64,000 nucleotides of DNA. Origin: Anastrepha obliqua (lineage: Eukaryota > Arthropoda > Insecta > Diptera > Tephritidae). Below the pieces are notes generated by a model, which was given only the letters and a program-made list of their open reading frames with translations, was not told where the DNA came from and made no database searches. Positions 1 to 9,689 of this stretch are shown here, piece by piece. The position numbers were made by a program, and so were the translations under genes. The stretch's first letter is position 1; every line of letters begins with the position of its first letter. The DNA lies in contig NC_072896.1 of NCBI RefSeq assembly GCF_027943255.1, positions 32,824,501-32,888,500 of the forward strand. Reading direction: 5' to 3'.

Positions 1-125
1 ACTATAAAACTTTTTCGTATGAAGCTAGGTAGGTAGGTAAGATGGCAAGAGTACCCCAGGTACGCTACAAGTAGCACTTACGTGCCGTTTTGATACCATA
101 AAATGGACCACTATTTGTGAAAGGA

Positions 126-1286
126 TTAAGGGAGGGGATACAACCGCCATCCAGTGCTGTTGATGTAGCGGAGGAGAGAAAAGGGATCTAGGCTGGAGAA
201 TTTCATCAATTCATCCCCAAAGGGGACGCCGAGGAATCTCAAGCGCCTAGCCACCAAAGCCGGACATCTGCAGAGAAAGTGTTCCACAGTCTCTTTCTCT
301 GTAGGATCCCCACAGCTTCTGCAATGGGGGTTGTACGAAATTCCAAGCTTCTCCGCGTGAGTGCCGATCACCCAGTGGCCAGTGATCTCCGCAATGAGTT
401 TGGAAATTGAATGGCGGGGGGTTCCCATCACCTTAAGCGTTCTGTTTATATCGTATTGAGGCCATAGTGCTTTTGAAATGGCACACGATGAGACAGACCT
501 CCATCTGTATTGCGCTTTTCTTAGAAAGAAGTTGTGTAGTTTCCCTCTAACGACGGCCAAGGGGATACCGATGTCTGAGAAGAGGGCTGCTGGATCCGGT
601 TCTGCCGCCCCCTTCCTGGCAAGCTCATCGGCAATTTCATTTCCCTCTATATTCCTGTGCCCAGGAACCCAGATGAGGGAAATGTTTCCTGCACGTTCGA
701 GGCATTTAAGTTCCTCCCTACAGGAGTTCACGAGAAGAAAGCTGCAATACGGCGACGACAGTGCCTTGATCGCAGCTTGGCTATCGGAAAAAATATTAAT
801 GTCTCCCTCCCAACAGCGATCCCGAAGCATTTTACATGCCTGCAGGATCGGGAAGACCTCTGCTTGAAAGACACTGCTTGTCTCCGGCAGTTTATAGGAG
901 ACCAAAATGCTGGCTGATTTAGAGTAGACCCCCGCTCCCACTTCAGACTCCATTTTGGATCCGTCAGTGAAAATAGAGGCATCTATATCCGCAACAACTC
1001 TCCCCTCTTTCCAATCTTGCCTGCTCGGAAAGATAGCCCTAGCACAACCCTCAAAGCACAGTTTGCGAATGGAGAGGTCGCTGCGAATATCAGAGAAGGA
1101 AGGGGAGATCTGCTTCAAGATGCTGCTATGTCCTACAGGGAATTGTCTCCAAAGGCCAAACTCCTTCAGTCTAATAGCACTCTGAGCAGCAATGGATTTA
1201 ACCTGCAGATCCACAGGAATTAAGTGGAGAATAACGTTGAGCGCAGCGGTGGGTACGGCGGTACGACACGTGGCTTGAGACCCCAT
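126..1286 (-). CDS. RNase H domain and zinc knuckle of non-LTR retrotransposon (partial polyprotein)
   Basis: This is a 386-codon open stretch and the C-terminal part of the retrotransposon polyprotein. The RNase H fold would remove RNA from the RNA-DNA hybrid during element copying. All four acidic catalytic residues are present: D108 in FTDGS, E143 in FQAE, D168 in FSDSQ and D220 in EIADELA, plus the VPGH motif near residue 210. A zinc knuckle follows, with C322, C325, H336 and C341. The first ATG is not a real start; the frame is entered from the RT part, which overlaps it in another frame because of a deletion. Open over its full length, it looks younger than most copies here, but it has no complete RT or upstream ORF and is not functional alone. 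Confidence 0.88.
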   Translation of the reverse strand: MGSQATCRTAVPTAALNVILHLIPVDLQVKSIAAQSAIRLKEFGLWRQFPVGHSSILKQISPSFSDIRSDLSIRKLCFEGCARAIFPSRQDWKEGRVVADIDASIFTDGSKMESEVGAGVYSKSASILVSYKLPETSSVFQAEVFPILQACKMLRDRCWEGDINIFSDSQAAIKALSSPYCSFLLVNSCREELKCLERAGNISLIWVPGHRNIEGNEIADELARKGAAEPDPAALFSDIGIPLAVVRGKLHNFFLRKAQYRWRSVSSCAISKALWPQYDINRTLKVMGTPRHSISKLIAEITGHWVIGTHAEKLGISYNPHCRSCGDPTEKETVEHFLCRCPALVARRLRFLGVPFGDELMKFSSLDPFSLLRYINSTGWRLYPLP

Positions 1287-1635
1287 TTTTTGCCGAACAT
1301 AGATTTACAGGCGTAGAAGGCTATATTGGCCTTCTTAACTCGATTTTCTATGTGCAGCTTCCAGTGGAGCTTGGGGTCAAGTATTACACCAAGATACTTG
1401 ACTTCCGATGAAAATGTAAGACACTGGTTGTTAAGTCTAGGAAGCTTAAAAGGTGGAGGCTTGTATTTTCTGGTGAATAGCATCAACTCCGTTTTGTCAG
1501 AGTTGACTCTGAGACCGCTACTGGCGGCCCATCTGCTGAGTGTAGCCAGTGCACCTTGCAAAATTTCAGCCATTACTGATGCGAAGGGACCTGAGACCAT
1601 CAGGACCAAGTCATCGGCATATGCTACCATATGTT
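1220..1635 (-). pseudogene. Reverse transcriptase C-terminal fragment (YADD motif to thumb), copy A
   Basis: The fragment starts with the RT catalytic motif C, AYADDLVLM (codons at about 1621-1610), and runs through the conserved stretches TELMLFTRKYKPP and EVKYLGVILDPKLHWK, both usual after motif C in I- and Jockey-like elements. It then reads KSMFGKKWGLKPR before losing its frame. RT motifs A and B, the endonuclease and ORF1 are absent. The open frame extends at its N-terminal side into 36 codons of mariner-type transposase (1741-1634), so the apparent 173-residue protein is a chance fusion of two elements. Confidence 0.85.
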
Positions 1636-2400
1636 TCACACTCTCCAAATTTCTGTGAGGATCTCGACAGGCCACGTTCTCCAGTTCTGACCACAAACTG
1701 TACAGTCCAATGGATTCAGATCTGGACTTCCAGACGGACAATCTTCTTCGGTTATGAACCCAGGAATATTATTCTTTAGCCACTGCTGGGTCTTTTTTGC
1801 CTTATGGGCTGGAGTGGAATCTTGCTGGAATATCCAACGCTCTCTATTGAAGAGAGTATTGCTCAACTTCTGCACCACGCCTTCTAAGACATTTTCCAAG
1901 AACACGTTTGCCCCTGTCTTAACCCCTTTTTCGCAGAAGATGTAACGGCTTTACAAGATACTCCACACCAATTACGAAGGCGCGATGGTGGTCACGTTGA
2001 ACACTTGGAACACCATCTCTTACATCTTTATAAGTTTTAGCATAGATTCTATCGTTTTGCTTATTAAAAACTTCTTCAACAGTGAAAATTTTCTCATCTG
2101 TGAAAATAACATCTTTATGACCGTTGACCGCTGCCACCGAAGAAGCTGCTTGCATCTGTCGAGTCTAATTTTCTTCATGTGCGTTGTCAAACGACGACTA
2201 TTTGAGCGACGGAAGGCTTTTTATGGGGAGATCATCTCTAACTAGTCTTGACATGGATCTGGTCTATACATTAATTTCTCTGGGCATGTTTTTCTGCTTC
2301 CTAAGAGGATTTCTGCGAATTTTTACTCGAACGCCACTTCGTTTTTTGTCTCACGAAACTAAGCACAATAATATCAGTAGGCAATGCATACGAACAAAAG
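1636..2400 (-). pseudogene. maT-type (DD37D) mariner transposase pseudogene
   Basis: Read on the minus strand, the remnant shows three blocks in different frames. The first is an N-terminal block ending in RNPLRKQKNMPREIN and RDDLPIKS (about 2330-2190). The second is the block with the first catalytic Asp, VIFTDEKIFTVEE (about 2115-2075). The third is a block with WIFQQDSTPAHKAKK and GSPDLNPLDC. The spacing from the Asp of QQD to the Asp of NPLD is 37 residues, the DD37D signature of the maT branch of Tc1/mariner. A further piece, SLWSELENVACRDPHRNLES, lies in a third frame and joins the neighbouring RT. Frameshifts and a missing N-terminus make it dead. I did not identify terminal inverted repeats. 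Confidence 0.85.
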
Positions 2401-2432
2401 CAAAAACGATGGCAAGCGCGAAAGCAGAGTAA

Positions 2433-4440
2433 TGAATCCTAGTACTTAGGAAGTGTAATAGCGTCGACTAGGGGCGAATAAGTTGAGAAGTCTAGAAAGC
2501 CAAACGTGCAAACGCTACTCAGGCACGACTACATATATAGATTCCGGACGTTGTTGACTTAATAATAGCATAATAGCCAAAGCTTCCCCCCCCCCCCCCC
2601 CCCCCCCCCGGCCTCTTTTACTTTATTTATTAGCTGTTTTGCAGGTATTTAAGTGAGCAGTGCCAGTGTAATAAAGACCTATAGATGTTTCGGTTAGTTC
2701 GTCACGTTGGATCCATCTTGAAACATAGCCCGTAATGTGAAAAGACGCGTGCGATACTGACCATCTCATCGGTCTCACCATATCGCTTTTCTCTTTCAGA
2801 ATTTCATATTATGACAAAATAAAATGTCCGCTGAGATTGACCCTTTGACACCTCAATAGCATGCTTTTTATCTGCCCACATTTTTATGTTTTCGACGGTC
2901 TTCGTATGTGATCATCATCTTTTACTAGCCTATCTCCTCTCTTCTACTTCGGCCAGTTATGCAACAATCCCCTCAAATTAATTTCTAAGCTCATATTGCT
3001 TTCGTTTCCTTTTTTGCAACAAGTAACCTAAGCTTTGCTAACGGCTTTTGCTAAGCCAAACTCTTTACTTACTTATCTCTTATCTCTTTCACTCAAAAAC
3101 ACTTTTTACCAAAACGCTCAACTTTAATCTGGTGGGTATTTCACATTACAGTTTGCCTTACTACTACTACCACTACTGCGACTTGTTTTTGTTTGTGTTC
3201 TGTATGGCCAACCACACATGTTCACATATTTATGATTATTAATTTTCATTGTGAGTGACATGTTGACACTTGAGTCACTTTGACACTAACTATTTGCTAG
3301 TACTTGCCAAGCTTAGTGGAATTGTTGGCTTTTGGCTATGAGAGGTAGGCGAACGAAAATATGGGATAAAGTCAAAAATTACAAATTTGTGTTGGTACTG
3401 TGGATGAAAGTACATAGAGTGTTGTACATGTATTGCACTAACACATACAAGCATGTACACATTCACACCTATATGTGTTTGCTAGCTTAGCTGGCATTTT
3501 TAAAAATGCCTGTATATCCTAATATTTGTTGCCTTTGCCAAAACATAGTGACAGCTGAATTTATAAACTCAACCAGCAACTCGATTTACTTAACTAACAT
3601 ACAATACATACATGCATATGTATGTGTGCATATACTTATGTATGTGCTGGTATTACAAAACATGCACTTTTAACTCGTCACCAGTGGTCTAACATGAACA
3701 GCAACAGTAAAAATAATAACAATGCCAACAAGTCTAAAACAACAACAAGAGCAACAAGAGTGCATGTAATAACCGCGGTGCGGGTAAAAACTGCCGAAAA
3801 TGCAAACTAACAAAATGGCAACAAAATCCTAAACTATCACCCACTAACACAATCACAACTAGCTACATAAGCCCTGCAGGAAAGGTGTAATTTGGGACGT
3901 TGTGAAACTAGTTTGTAACTAGTCGCACTATCACAAATACCAAAATATGCAAATAAAATGACTTCGGTGGGTAATGTAAATAGTATGAAATGTAACTAGT
4001 TCGTAACTAGTCTCACTATGCCACTCAAACAAATACCCTATAGAACATGCAAAACTATGCACTGCAGGGTTTCTCCTAAAACTTAGTAGGAAGTACCTGA
4101 GACTACTGGTAATTGTAATCACAGTGCACAACGCCTGTGGTCAGTATATGGCTACCATGGAAATCATTGGCGTATCAGTGTATTTGAAACTTAGAAAAAA
4201 GAGGAATGGAATGAAAGCACTAAGTTTAAAGAGGAGCTAACTTCATTACTACTTTTCAAATCAAACGCCCCAGCAAGCCAGAGCAGTCTATCGTAGCATA
4301 AAGATTATAATTTATCCTCTCCGACATAATCTGCTCTAAAATTGGGGCATATTAATCGAGCGAAAGGCCGTCAATAATATATTTTCAATTATTCTGCTTC
4401 TACATTTAGAATTAGAATTATAATAATGAAAGGTTTCCAC
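2433..4440. other. No recognisable gene; AT-rich with short repeats
   Basis: Only short open frames with no recognised motif occur here. The stretch contains a 24-base C run (2586-2609), TATG/CATA microsatellite DNA near 3600-3650, and a direct repeat of 26 bases at 3906-3931 and 3994-4019 rich in the palindrome ACTAGT. Confidence 0.5.
2586..2609 (+). repeat. Poly(C) run of 24 bases
   Basis: Twenty-four consecutive C residues are read between AGCTT and GGCC. Runs of this length are rare in AT-rich fly DNA. It may be real, or a polymerase or assembly artefact such as a G/C tail left at a sequence join. Confidence 0.9.
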
Positions 4441-4493
4441 TTCAACGTTAAGATCTTTTGTGCACTCCACCCATCACAATACCTCATCCGAAC

Positions 4494-4703
4494 TTAGTTC
4501 GCATAGTATGGAGCTTGGTTTGGATGAGCGTATGTGCCTTTCTTCTCTCCATCCCAGACCGAGATACATACTCCTTTTACTCTCATAGGTATTGCATGGA
4601 GTAGAAGGTGAGTTGAAGTATCTGGGTATTTGTCACAAAAACAACAAGAGTCGGTGAACCATATCCCGAGCCGGTGTAGATGGCTACGCCTGGCGTGCTC
4701 CAC
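4494..4703 (-). pseudogene. Retrotransposon C-terminal zinc-knuckle fragment
   Basis: The minus-strand frame reads LHRLGIWFTDSCCFCDKYPDTSTHLLLH, which fits the CX2C...H knuckle region that follows RNase H in the non-LTR elements of this window. The last Cys position is His. About 70 codons remain. It stops where a mariner fragment of opposite orientation begins near 4704, so one element probably interrupted the other. Confidence 0.55.
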
Positions 4704-4721
4704 ATTTTGGTATCTGCTTAT

Positions 4722-4939
4722 AGCTCATCGCGCACCTTGCGCCATCCGATTACTATCTCTTCCGATCGATGCAACATGGCCTGGCTGACCAGCACTTCCG
4801 TAATTACGATGAAGTCAAAAAATGGATCGATTCGTGGATTGCGGCAAAACCGACCGAATTTTTCACAAAGGGAATCCGTGAATTGCCAGAAAGATGGGAA
4901 AAAGTAGTAGTAAGCGATGGACAATACTTTGAATATTAA
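4722..4939 (+). pseudogene. Mariner transposase C-terminal fragment
   Basis: The plus-strand frame ending at the TAA at 4937-4939 reads APSDYYLFRSMQHGLADQ, then KKWIDSWIAAK, then GIRELPERWEKVVV and DGQYFEY. These match the last quarter of DD34D mariner transposases, including the third catalytic Asp in APSD. No ATG lies in this piece. It resembles the C-terminus of the mariner at 10571-11832 (both carry RSM.HGLA.Q and DGQYF near the end), so both probably belong to the mauritiana-like branch. The upstream two thirds and the 5' TIR are missing. The sequence CGCACGAACTT at about 4988-4998 may be part of the 3' TIR. Confidence 0.78.
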
Positions 4940-5019
4940 ATTTGTAACCATTTTACGTCAATAAAGTTTCAAATTTCGAAAAAAAACCGCACGAACTTAT
5001 TCATAGTCCTTATGAGGAG

Positions 5020-5066
5020 GCGCCTGGTCAAGCCCCTCAGAAGTGTAGGCGCCAATTATTTATTTT
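5020..5066 (+). repeat. Possible 3' end of the SINE family
   Basis: GTGTAGGCGCCAATTATTTAT resembles the 3' terminus of the SINE copies at 36850-36960 (minus) and 57536-57812 (plus). Only about 45 bases match, so this is a weak call. Confidence 0.3.
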
Positions 5067-5139
5067 TGTTTTTTATTATTTGGTTTTTAGTCCCATGCAT
5101 CATGGGACCACTATAAGCCTGATGCGATTGTGCACTTCT

Positions 5140-5440
5140 CATAAATTGTATTATGGTCATGCACTTAAGGACTAGTGAAGACTTAATCTCAATGGATGAT
5201 AAGGCTTTGAGTGCAGCCTGACTGTCGCTCCGAATGGCAATTCGCTCATTTCGTAGGTGAACTCTGCAGATATACAGATGACATACACCACCGCTTGGAA
5301 AAAGCTGGGAAAACTACCTGTCGACACAGAGAAAAAATCACAGCACTTATGCCTTCGACTGTTTTCGAGCCTTCTGTATACAGTGCAGGGTACACTTTTG
5401 GAGTTTCTTTTTTACATTTTACATTACATTTCTTCTTACA
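5140..5440 (-). pseudogene. RNase H fragment of a non-LTR retrotransposon
   Basis: The minus strand reads PALYTEGSKTVEGISAV near 5390, matching the first RNase H block with the catalytic Asp changed to Glu. Nearer 5230 it reads IRSDSQAALKALSSIEIKS, which matches the third block with its Asp intact. The two lie in different frames and the FQAE block between them is not clear. This is an old degraded copy. The 69-codon minus frame just upstream (5436-5642) shows no motif I recognise. Confidence 0.6.
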
Positions 5441-5649
5441 TACAAATAATGCATTGCCCTCTATCGATGTCAGCAAGATTTCGCTCATGGTGGCCAAATG
5501 CTGTACTCATGGATTGTAACTCGTTACCTATCCAACCAAATCTCTGTCTTAGATGAACGTTGCTATTGCTATGCTTTGCCAGATCTCTTTGGAAAGCACT
5601 TAGCTGTTTTGCTAATGTATCTATTACATCAATAACTTTCACGACTTCT

Positions 5650-7215
5650 TACTATCAGATCCTTTTAGTATGCCTGGTAGTATCCACTGTTCAACTACGC
5701 ATGTCCGCAGTTTGCCCTGATTAATCAACTCATTAGCTTGAAGCCTTTACTGCTTGGGTACCCACAAGAAGATCACACATTTTATGCTCTGCAACTAAAC
5801 TTTTCTCAAACTTGTTTTCATGAATAATTTCTGGATAACCAGGTGCACTTGAATGCTTCAAGCCCTTCCCTTACAGCAGACACTTGTCCAGTATGTCCGG
5901 CTCTTTTTCTTTCCAATTAAATAATTCGCTATTTTGAATATGGCGGTGACCTGCTATTGGGAAGCCAAATGCTTAACAACTGCGACTTCATTGGATGAAT
6001 CTAAAAGTCTTCTCTGCAAATGAGATATTAGCACACGTGCATTTTCCGTCTTAGGGTATTTAGTGGAAATATTTGTATTGAGTCTCCTCACAGAGTCCAC
6101 TCTGTTCCTAAGATGCTAAAAGTATAGTCGGTTCCCTACAAACTTCTAAACTACTTCTTTTGCCCTGAAGTCTTAGCGCTGTGCCACAATCCAAGGCAAT
6201 GCGGTCGCTCCTCACTCGCTTAGATCATCAAATCTAAACTTCAGAGTCCAAAGCTAACCATCCAGTGGAGCACTCCGTGCAGCTAACATAAAAGTTGCTT
6301 TATAGTCAGTTTAGAATAGCCCAACAGGGATGCTTGTATTTGTGTACAACAGCGGCTCTCTTATTTTTGACGCTCGAAAAGCCAGCGCTTAGGCACTTTT
6401 GAGTACTTAAGCGTTCAGCTCGTTTGCTGTTAATGCGCTTCATTCTGACTACGTATGGCATCTACTACACGCTCACTAACTCACTAACTAACTAGCCAAC
6501 AAACTAACTGGCTATGCAGGCGCTGCCAGTCGCCACAACACTGATGAACTGACAAACTAACAAAGTGATGAGCTAAAGCTGTCACTGCATTTCCAAAATG
6601 TTAGCATACAAATATACCCTTCGATGTATGTACATATGTACATATGTATGGTGTAAATAGGTACATACATACATATTATATGAGAACTGCTGCAGATTGT
6701 CATTTAATGCAATAAATACATACATACATCTATACATACATACACACATACATACCTACTTGCAAAGCTTTCAGCTTAGTGCCTTCGGATCGGTGCCTGA
6801 GCCGCTGACATGTCAGTCTGCACTTTGCTGATAAGCTACGGTGTTACTCAGCAGGATTTTTTATTTGACTCTTTCGTTTGCTCAGGATTTAAATATTTGT
6901 TTAGATTTTATCTTGCAAATTTTTTTATGTAACACTTTTTCAGTTTTTGTAGGCACATTTTTGTGGCAATTTTGTGCCTTCTGTTTACTCTCGTCAATTT
7001 GCTTGTACTTAGTGAGCTCTTTGATATATTCACAAAATATTGAATAACCTGCTGGTTTTTCTTTTAATTGGCGGTTGCGATTATTACTCAGATTTGCAGA
7101 GTAAAAAATAAATTTATGCAGATACATAGTTTCAGAATGAGAGTTAATTTGTGGGGTAGGCAAAAAAAAGTACATTCTGTCAAAAGAGTACCGTTCAACA
7201 AAAGGCAAAATAATA
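5650..7215. other. No recognisable gene; microsatellite DNA
   Basis: No open frame here shows a motif I can name. A minus-strand stretch near 5880-5760 (VSAVREGLKHSS...) faintly recalls the second RNase H block of the retroelements but is not convincing. TACA/CATA repeats occupy about 6615-6760. Confidence 0.4.
6615..6760. repeat. TACA/TATG microsatellite cluster
   Basis: Interrupted runs of TACA, CATA and ATGT units, broken by unique DNA around 6675-6715. Similar tracts recur near 3600, 34110-34140 and 34640-34740. Confidence 0.75.
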
Positions 7216-7244
7216 GTTAATCATCAACATTTTTTTTATCGCCT

Positions 7245-7915
7245 TCAAAATAGACTTGAAGCAATACTCAAATGGCACCGATTAGGCCAGTCATCAAAGC
7301 ACCTTTTAAACGCACCTGAAGAGATCTTCTTCAGCTCCTTCAGCGAATTCTCCTTAATTCCCTCTATCGACTCAAAGCGGCATCCGCGGAGTGGTAATTT
7401 AAGTTTTGGGAAAAGGGAAAAGTCACAGGGGGCTAAATCCGATGAATACAGAGGTTGTTTGATGATATTTGTCAAGTTTATGGTCAAAAAAAGTGTTCGC
7501 AAAATGAGCCTTTTGAAACAGTGCATTGTCATGGTACAAGATCCATGAGTTTTCTTTCCACAAAATGGGCCATTTCCCAAGCATATTCTCTCTCGAACAT
7601 TACATAAGATCCAAATAAAATGCCTTGTTTACCGTAGAACTAAGTGGAATGAGTTCCGAGTGCAAAACACCATGACAATCAAAGAAAACGAGTAGCATGA
7701 CTTTCACTTTCGACCGACTTTGAAGGGGTTTTTGGGCTTCGGCTCATGTGGATAACGCCATTCAGCCGCCTCATACTCAAACTCATACATCCACGTCTCA
7801 TCACCTGTTATAATGCGCTGCATAAACGTTGGGTCCGAATTCACCTGCTCAACGTTGGCTTCAGCAACTTTCTTCCAATGCATTTTTTGAAAGAAAGTAT
7901 AGTTGTGCTCCTGAA
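7245..7915 (-). pseudogene. Mariner (DD34D) transposase pseudogene, 5'-truncated
   Basis: The minus strand shows mariner blocks in order: FMQRIITGDETWMYEFE (first catalytic Asp, about 7815-7765), KPKKPLQSRSKVKVMLLVFFD (about 7745-7685), a WILYHDNA-like block near 7530 (second Asp) and QPLYSSDLAPCDFSLFPKLK (third Asp, about 7450-7395), ending in CFDDWPNRCHLSIA. The blocks change frame at least twice, so it is dead. Its 5' part stops near 7915, where the visitor-like element begins. The SRSKVKVML and FPKLKLPLRG words set it apart from the other mariners here, so it is a different mariner subfamily. Confidence 0.8.
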
Positions 7916-7916
7916 T

Positions 7917-8816
7917 GGGTTAGGTTTGAAAGGCCTGAGCTTGAGAAGTCTGCATTTGTATTATTGTCATTTCTCTTTATTACGATAATACTGGTATAGC
8001 TCAATTACGTATAAAACAAAATATTGGCCAAATGGCCGCTGCGGTCTCGGCGGCACACCTCCATCCGATGGTCTAAATTTTCGATGACGCTGAGGCATAA
8101 TTGAGGTTCTATGCCGTTAATGTGGCGAATTATCTCATCCTTTAGTTCTTGAATTGTTGCTGGCTTATCGACATACACCTTTTCTTTCAAATAACCCCAA
8201 AGAAAGAAGTACAATCACATGATCTTGGCGGCCAATTGACATCACCGCGACGTGTGATTATTCGGCCATCAAATTTTGCGAGCAAAATAGCCATTGTTTC
8301 GTTAGCTGTGTGACAAGTGGCACCGTCCTGTTGAAACCACATATCGTCCACATCCATATCTTCCAATTCGGGTCATAAAAAGTTCGTTATCATATCACGA
8401 TAGCGAACACTATTCACAGTAACCGCCTGACCGGCCTCATTTTGGAAAAAATACGGCCCAATGATGTCGCCGGCCCATAAATCGCACCAAACAGTCACTC
8501 TTTGTGGGTGCATTGGCAATCACTCTTGGATTATCATTCGCCCAAATGCGGCAAGCGGCAATTCTGCTTATTGACGAATCCACTGAGGTGAAAATGTGTC
8601 TGATCATTGAAGATGAAGTGCGCGATATGCATTTTGATTTGAACGCCCGTTTTCAAAATAAGCCTGAATAACTTTAACGCGTTGCTCGATTGTATATCTT
8701 TCCATGGTTTAAATTGAATTAGTCTGATATTGAAAAATTTTAAATGAAATGCAGAAAAAAGCTTGACGTTTAGGTGTGGTTCACATTCAACATCGGCCCT
8801 TGAAATTTAACCACCG
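7917..8816 (-). mobile_element. Visitor-like (DD41D) Tc1/mariner-superfamily element, internally deleted
   Basis: The right end carries GGTGGTTAAATTTCAAGGGC (reverse strand, ending about 8816), the kind of terminal sequence these elements have. A weaker inverted match, GGGTTAGGTTTGAAAGGCC, starts near 7917 on the plus strand and may be the other end. Between them lies a degraded transposase on the minus strand. The element abuts the truncated end of a mariner at 7915 and may have inserted there. Confidence 0.5.
8005..8705 (-). pseudogene. DD41D transposase pseudogene with internal deletion
   Basis: The minus-strand reading starts with MERYTIEQRVKVIQAYFENG (from about 8705) and soon jumps to a block corresponding to DQTHFHLSGFVNKQNCR, skipping roughly the first third of the usual protein. 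Further on come DDMWFQQDGATCHTANETMA with the second catalytic Asp and a WPPRSCD block in a broken frame, then FFLWGYLKEKVYVDKPATIQ. The long Asp-to-Asp spacing (about 41) is what places it with visitor/DD41D elements. Stop codons and the deletion show it is inactive. The C-terminus ends at about 8005. Confidence 0.8.
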
Positions 8817-8864
8817 TTTACATAAAGCCGGATTTTTTTATGTTGTAGCAGCTTTTTTCCTGTA

Positions 8865-9475
8865 AGAATAAAGCCGGCGATCTGGTGACTGACTTCCAGA
8901 GCGTACTTAAATTATGGAGGCAACACTTCTCGAACTTGTTAAATAGTGACAGCTGCGCATGTGAGAGAAAATGTGAAGATCTCGGAACTAGTCTCCTAAA
9001 TATCGCGTACGAGGTTATATCGAGCTTATTGTGCGAAGGACTGAAGCTTACCATCAACCAACCGACTGGATTTGGAAAATCCATAATTGATCAGGTTTTC
9101 GCAGTACACCAAGAATTTGCTATACGCAATACTCGGAGAAACATCAATGAAAGGAAAGTCGACCAACACCATCTGTTCATCAATTTTAAGGCCCCATTGG
9201 ACAGCACGAAAAAGAGTTATTCTACGCTGAGATTTCTAAATTTGATATCCCCCGCAAAATTAATACGGTTTCCCAAGACGACGGTGAGCAATGCAGCAGC
9301 GCCGACAGAATTGGAAAATATTTCGCCATTTGATATCAAAACCAGTTTCAGACAGAGTGTCTCTGCGTGCGAATTCTTTAACCTGATGCTGGAAATGATT
9401 GTTCGAGCTGCAGAACTTAATCGCTTAGGGACAATTTGTTATAAGAGCATACAATTGCGGGTGTGTGCCGATTAG
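8865..9475 (+). pseudogene. RTE-like non-LTR reverse transcriptase fragment
   Basis: An open frame of 196 codons (ATG at 8885) keeps RT landmarks: WRQHFSNLLNSD (residues 11-22), GFGKSIIDQVF (62-72), HHLFINFKAPLDST (95-108, motif A with the catalytic Asp changed to Asn), SFRQSVSACEFFNLMLE (154-170, motif B with GD lost) and YKSIQL (186-191). The frame ends exactly in motif C: the expected YADD reads C-A-D-stop. It is therefore open but clearly dead. The same family appears on the minus strand at 57876-59141 (GDSLSCDFFNLM) and 27945-28740. Assignment to the RTE-like group rests on these motifs and is moderately sure. Confidence 0.78.
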
Positions 9476-9689
9476 CACGTGACGAAATGACTGGCGTGCT
9501 CTGTTAAACGCGGCCAAAAGCGGTTATTACGCAAATCAAGAAGAAAAGGAAGGATGCTTAGAGTAGATGCTTTTAAAGGTGATGAAGGAATCCTAACCTA
9601 AGACTCATTTGCATGCAAGAAAGGCGAGCTGTTTGAAAATCGGCTTAAACTGTGTAAGCCTAGACTTGGCAGTTTGATGGTGCCTTCGT

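Larger units (their letters stand above)
26..1635 (-). mobile_element. 5'-truncated RNase H-type non-LTR retrotransposon, copy A
   Basis: This copy reads on the minus strand and holds, in 5' to 3' order, the end of a reverse transcriptase, an RNase H domain, a CX2C...HX4C zinc knuckle, a short 3' UTR and a simple-repeat tail of CTAC units (plus-strand AGGT units at about 26-39). The RT begins just before its YADD motif and is cut off where it meets a maT transposase remnant. About 50 codons linking RT and RNase H are missing compared with the sister copy at 40215-41336, which shifts the frame. The same 3' end recurs at 32446-32889, so the family is repeated in this window. RNase H after RT is typical of I-group elements (I, LOA and relatives); the exact clade is inferred. 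Confidence 0.88.

Noticed and set aside
478..1223. Plus-strand frames of 60-130 codons
   Set aside because: They are antisense shadows of the RNase H frame at 126-1286, whose motifs are clear.
5760..5900. A faint RNase H second block (VSAVREGLKHSS) on the minus strand
   Set aside because: The FQAE part is not readable and no other block lies at the right distance.
6615..6760. Possible CRISPR-like regular repeat
   Set aside because: It is a TACA microsatellite without unique spacers, in DNA that is clearly eukaryotic.
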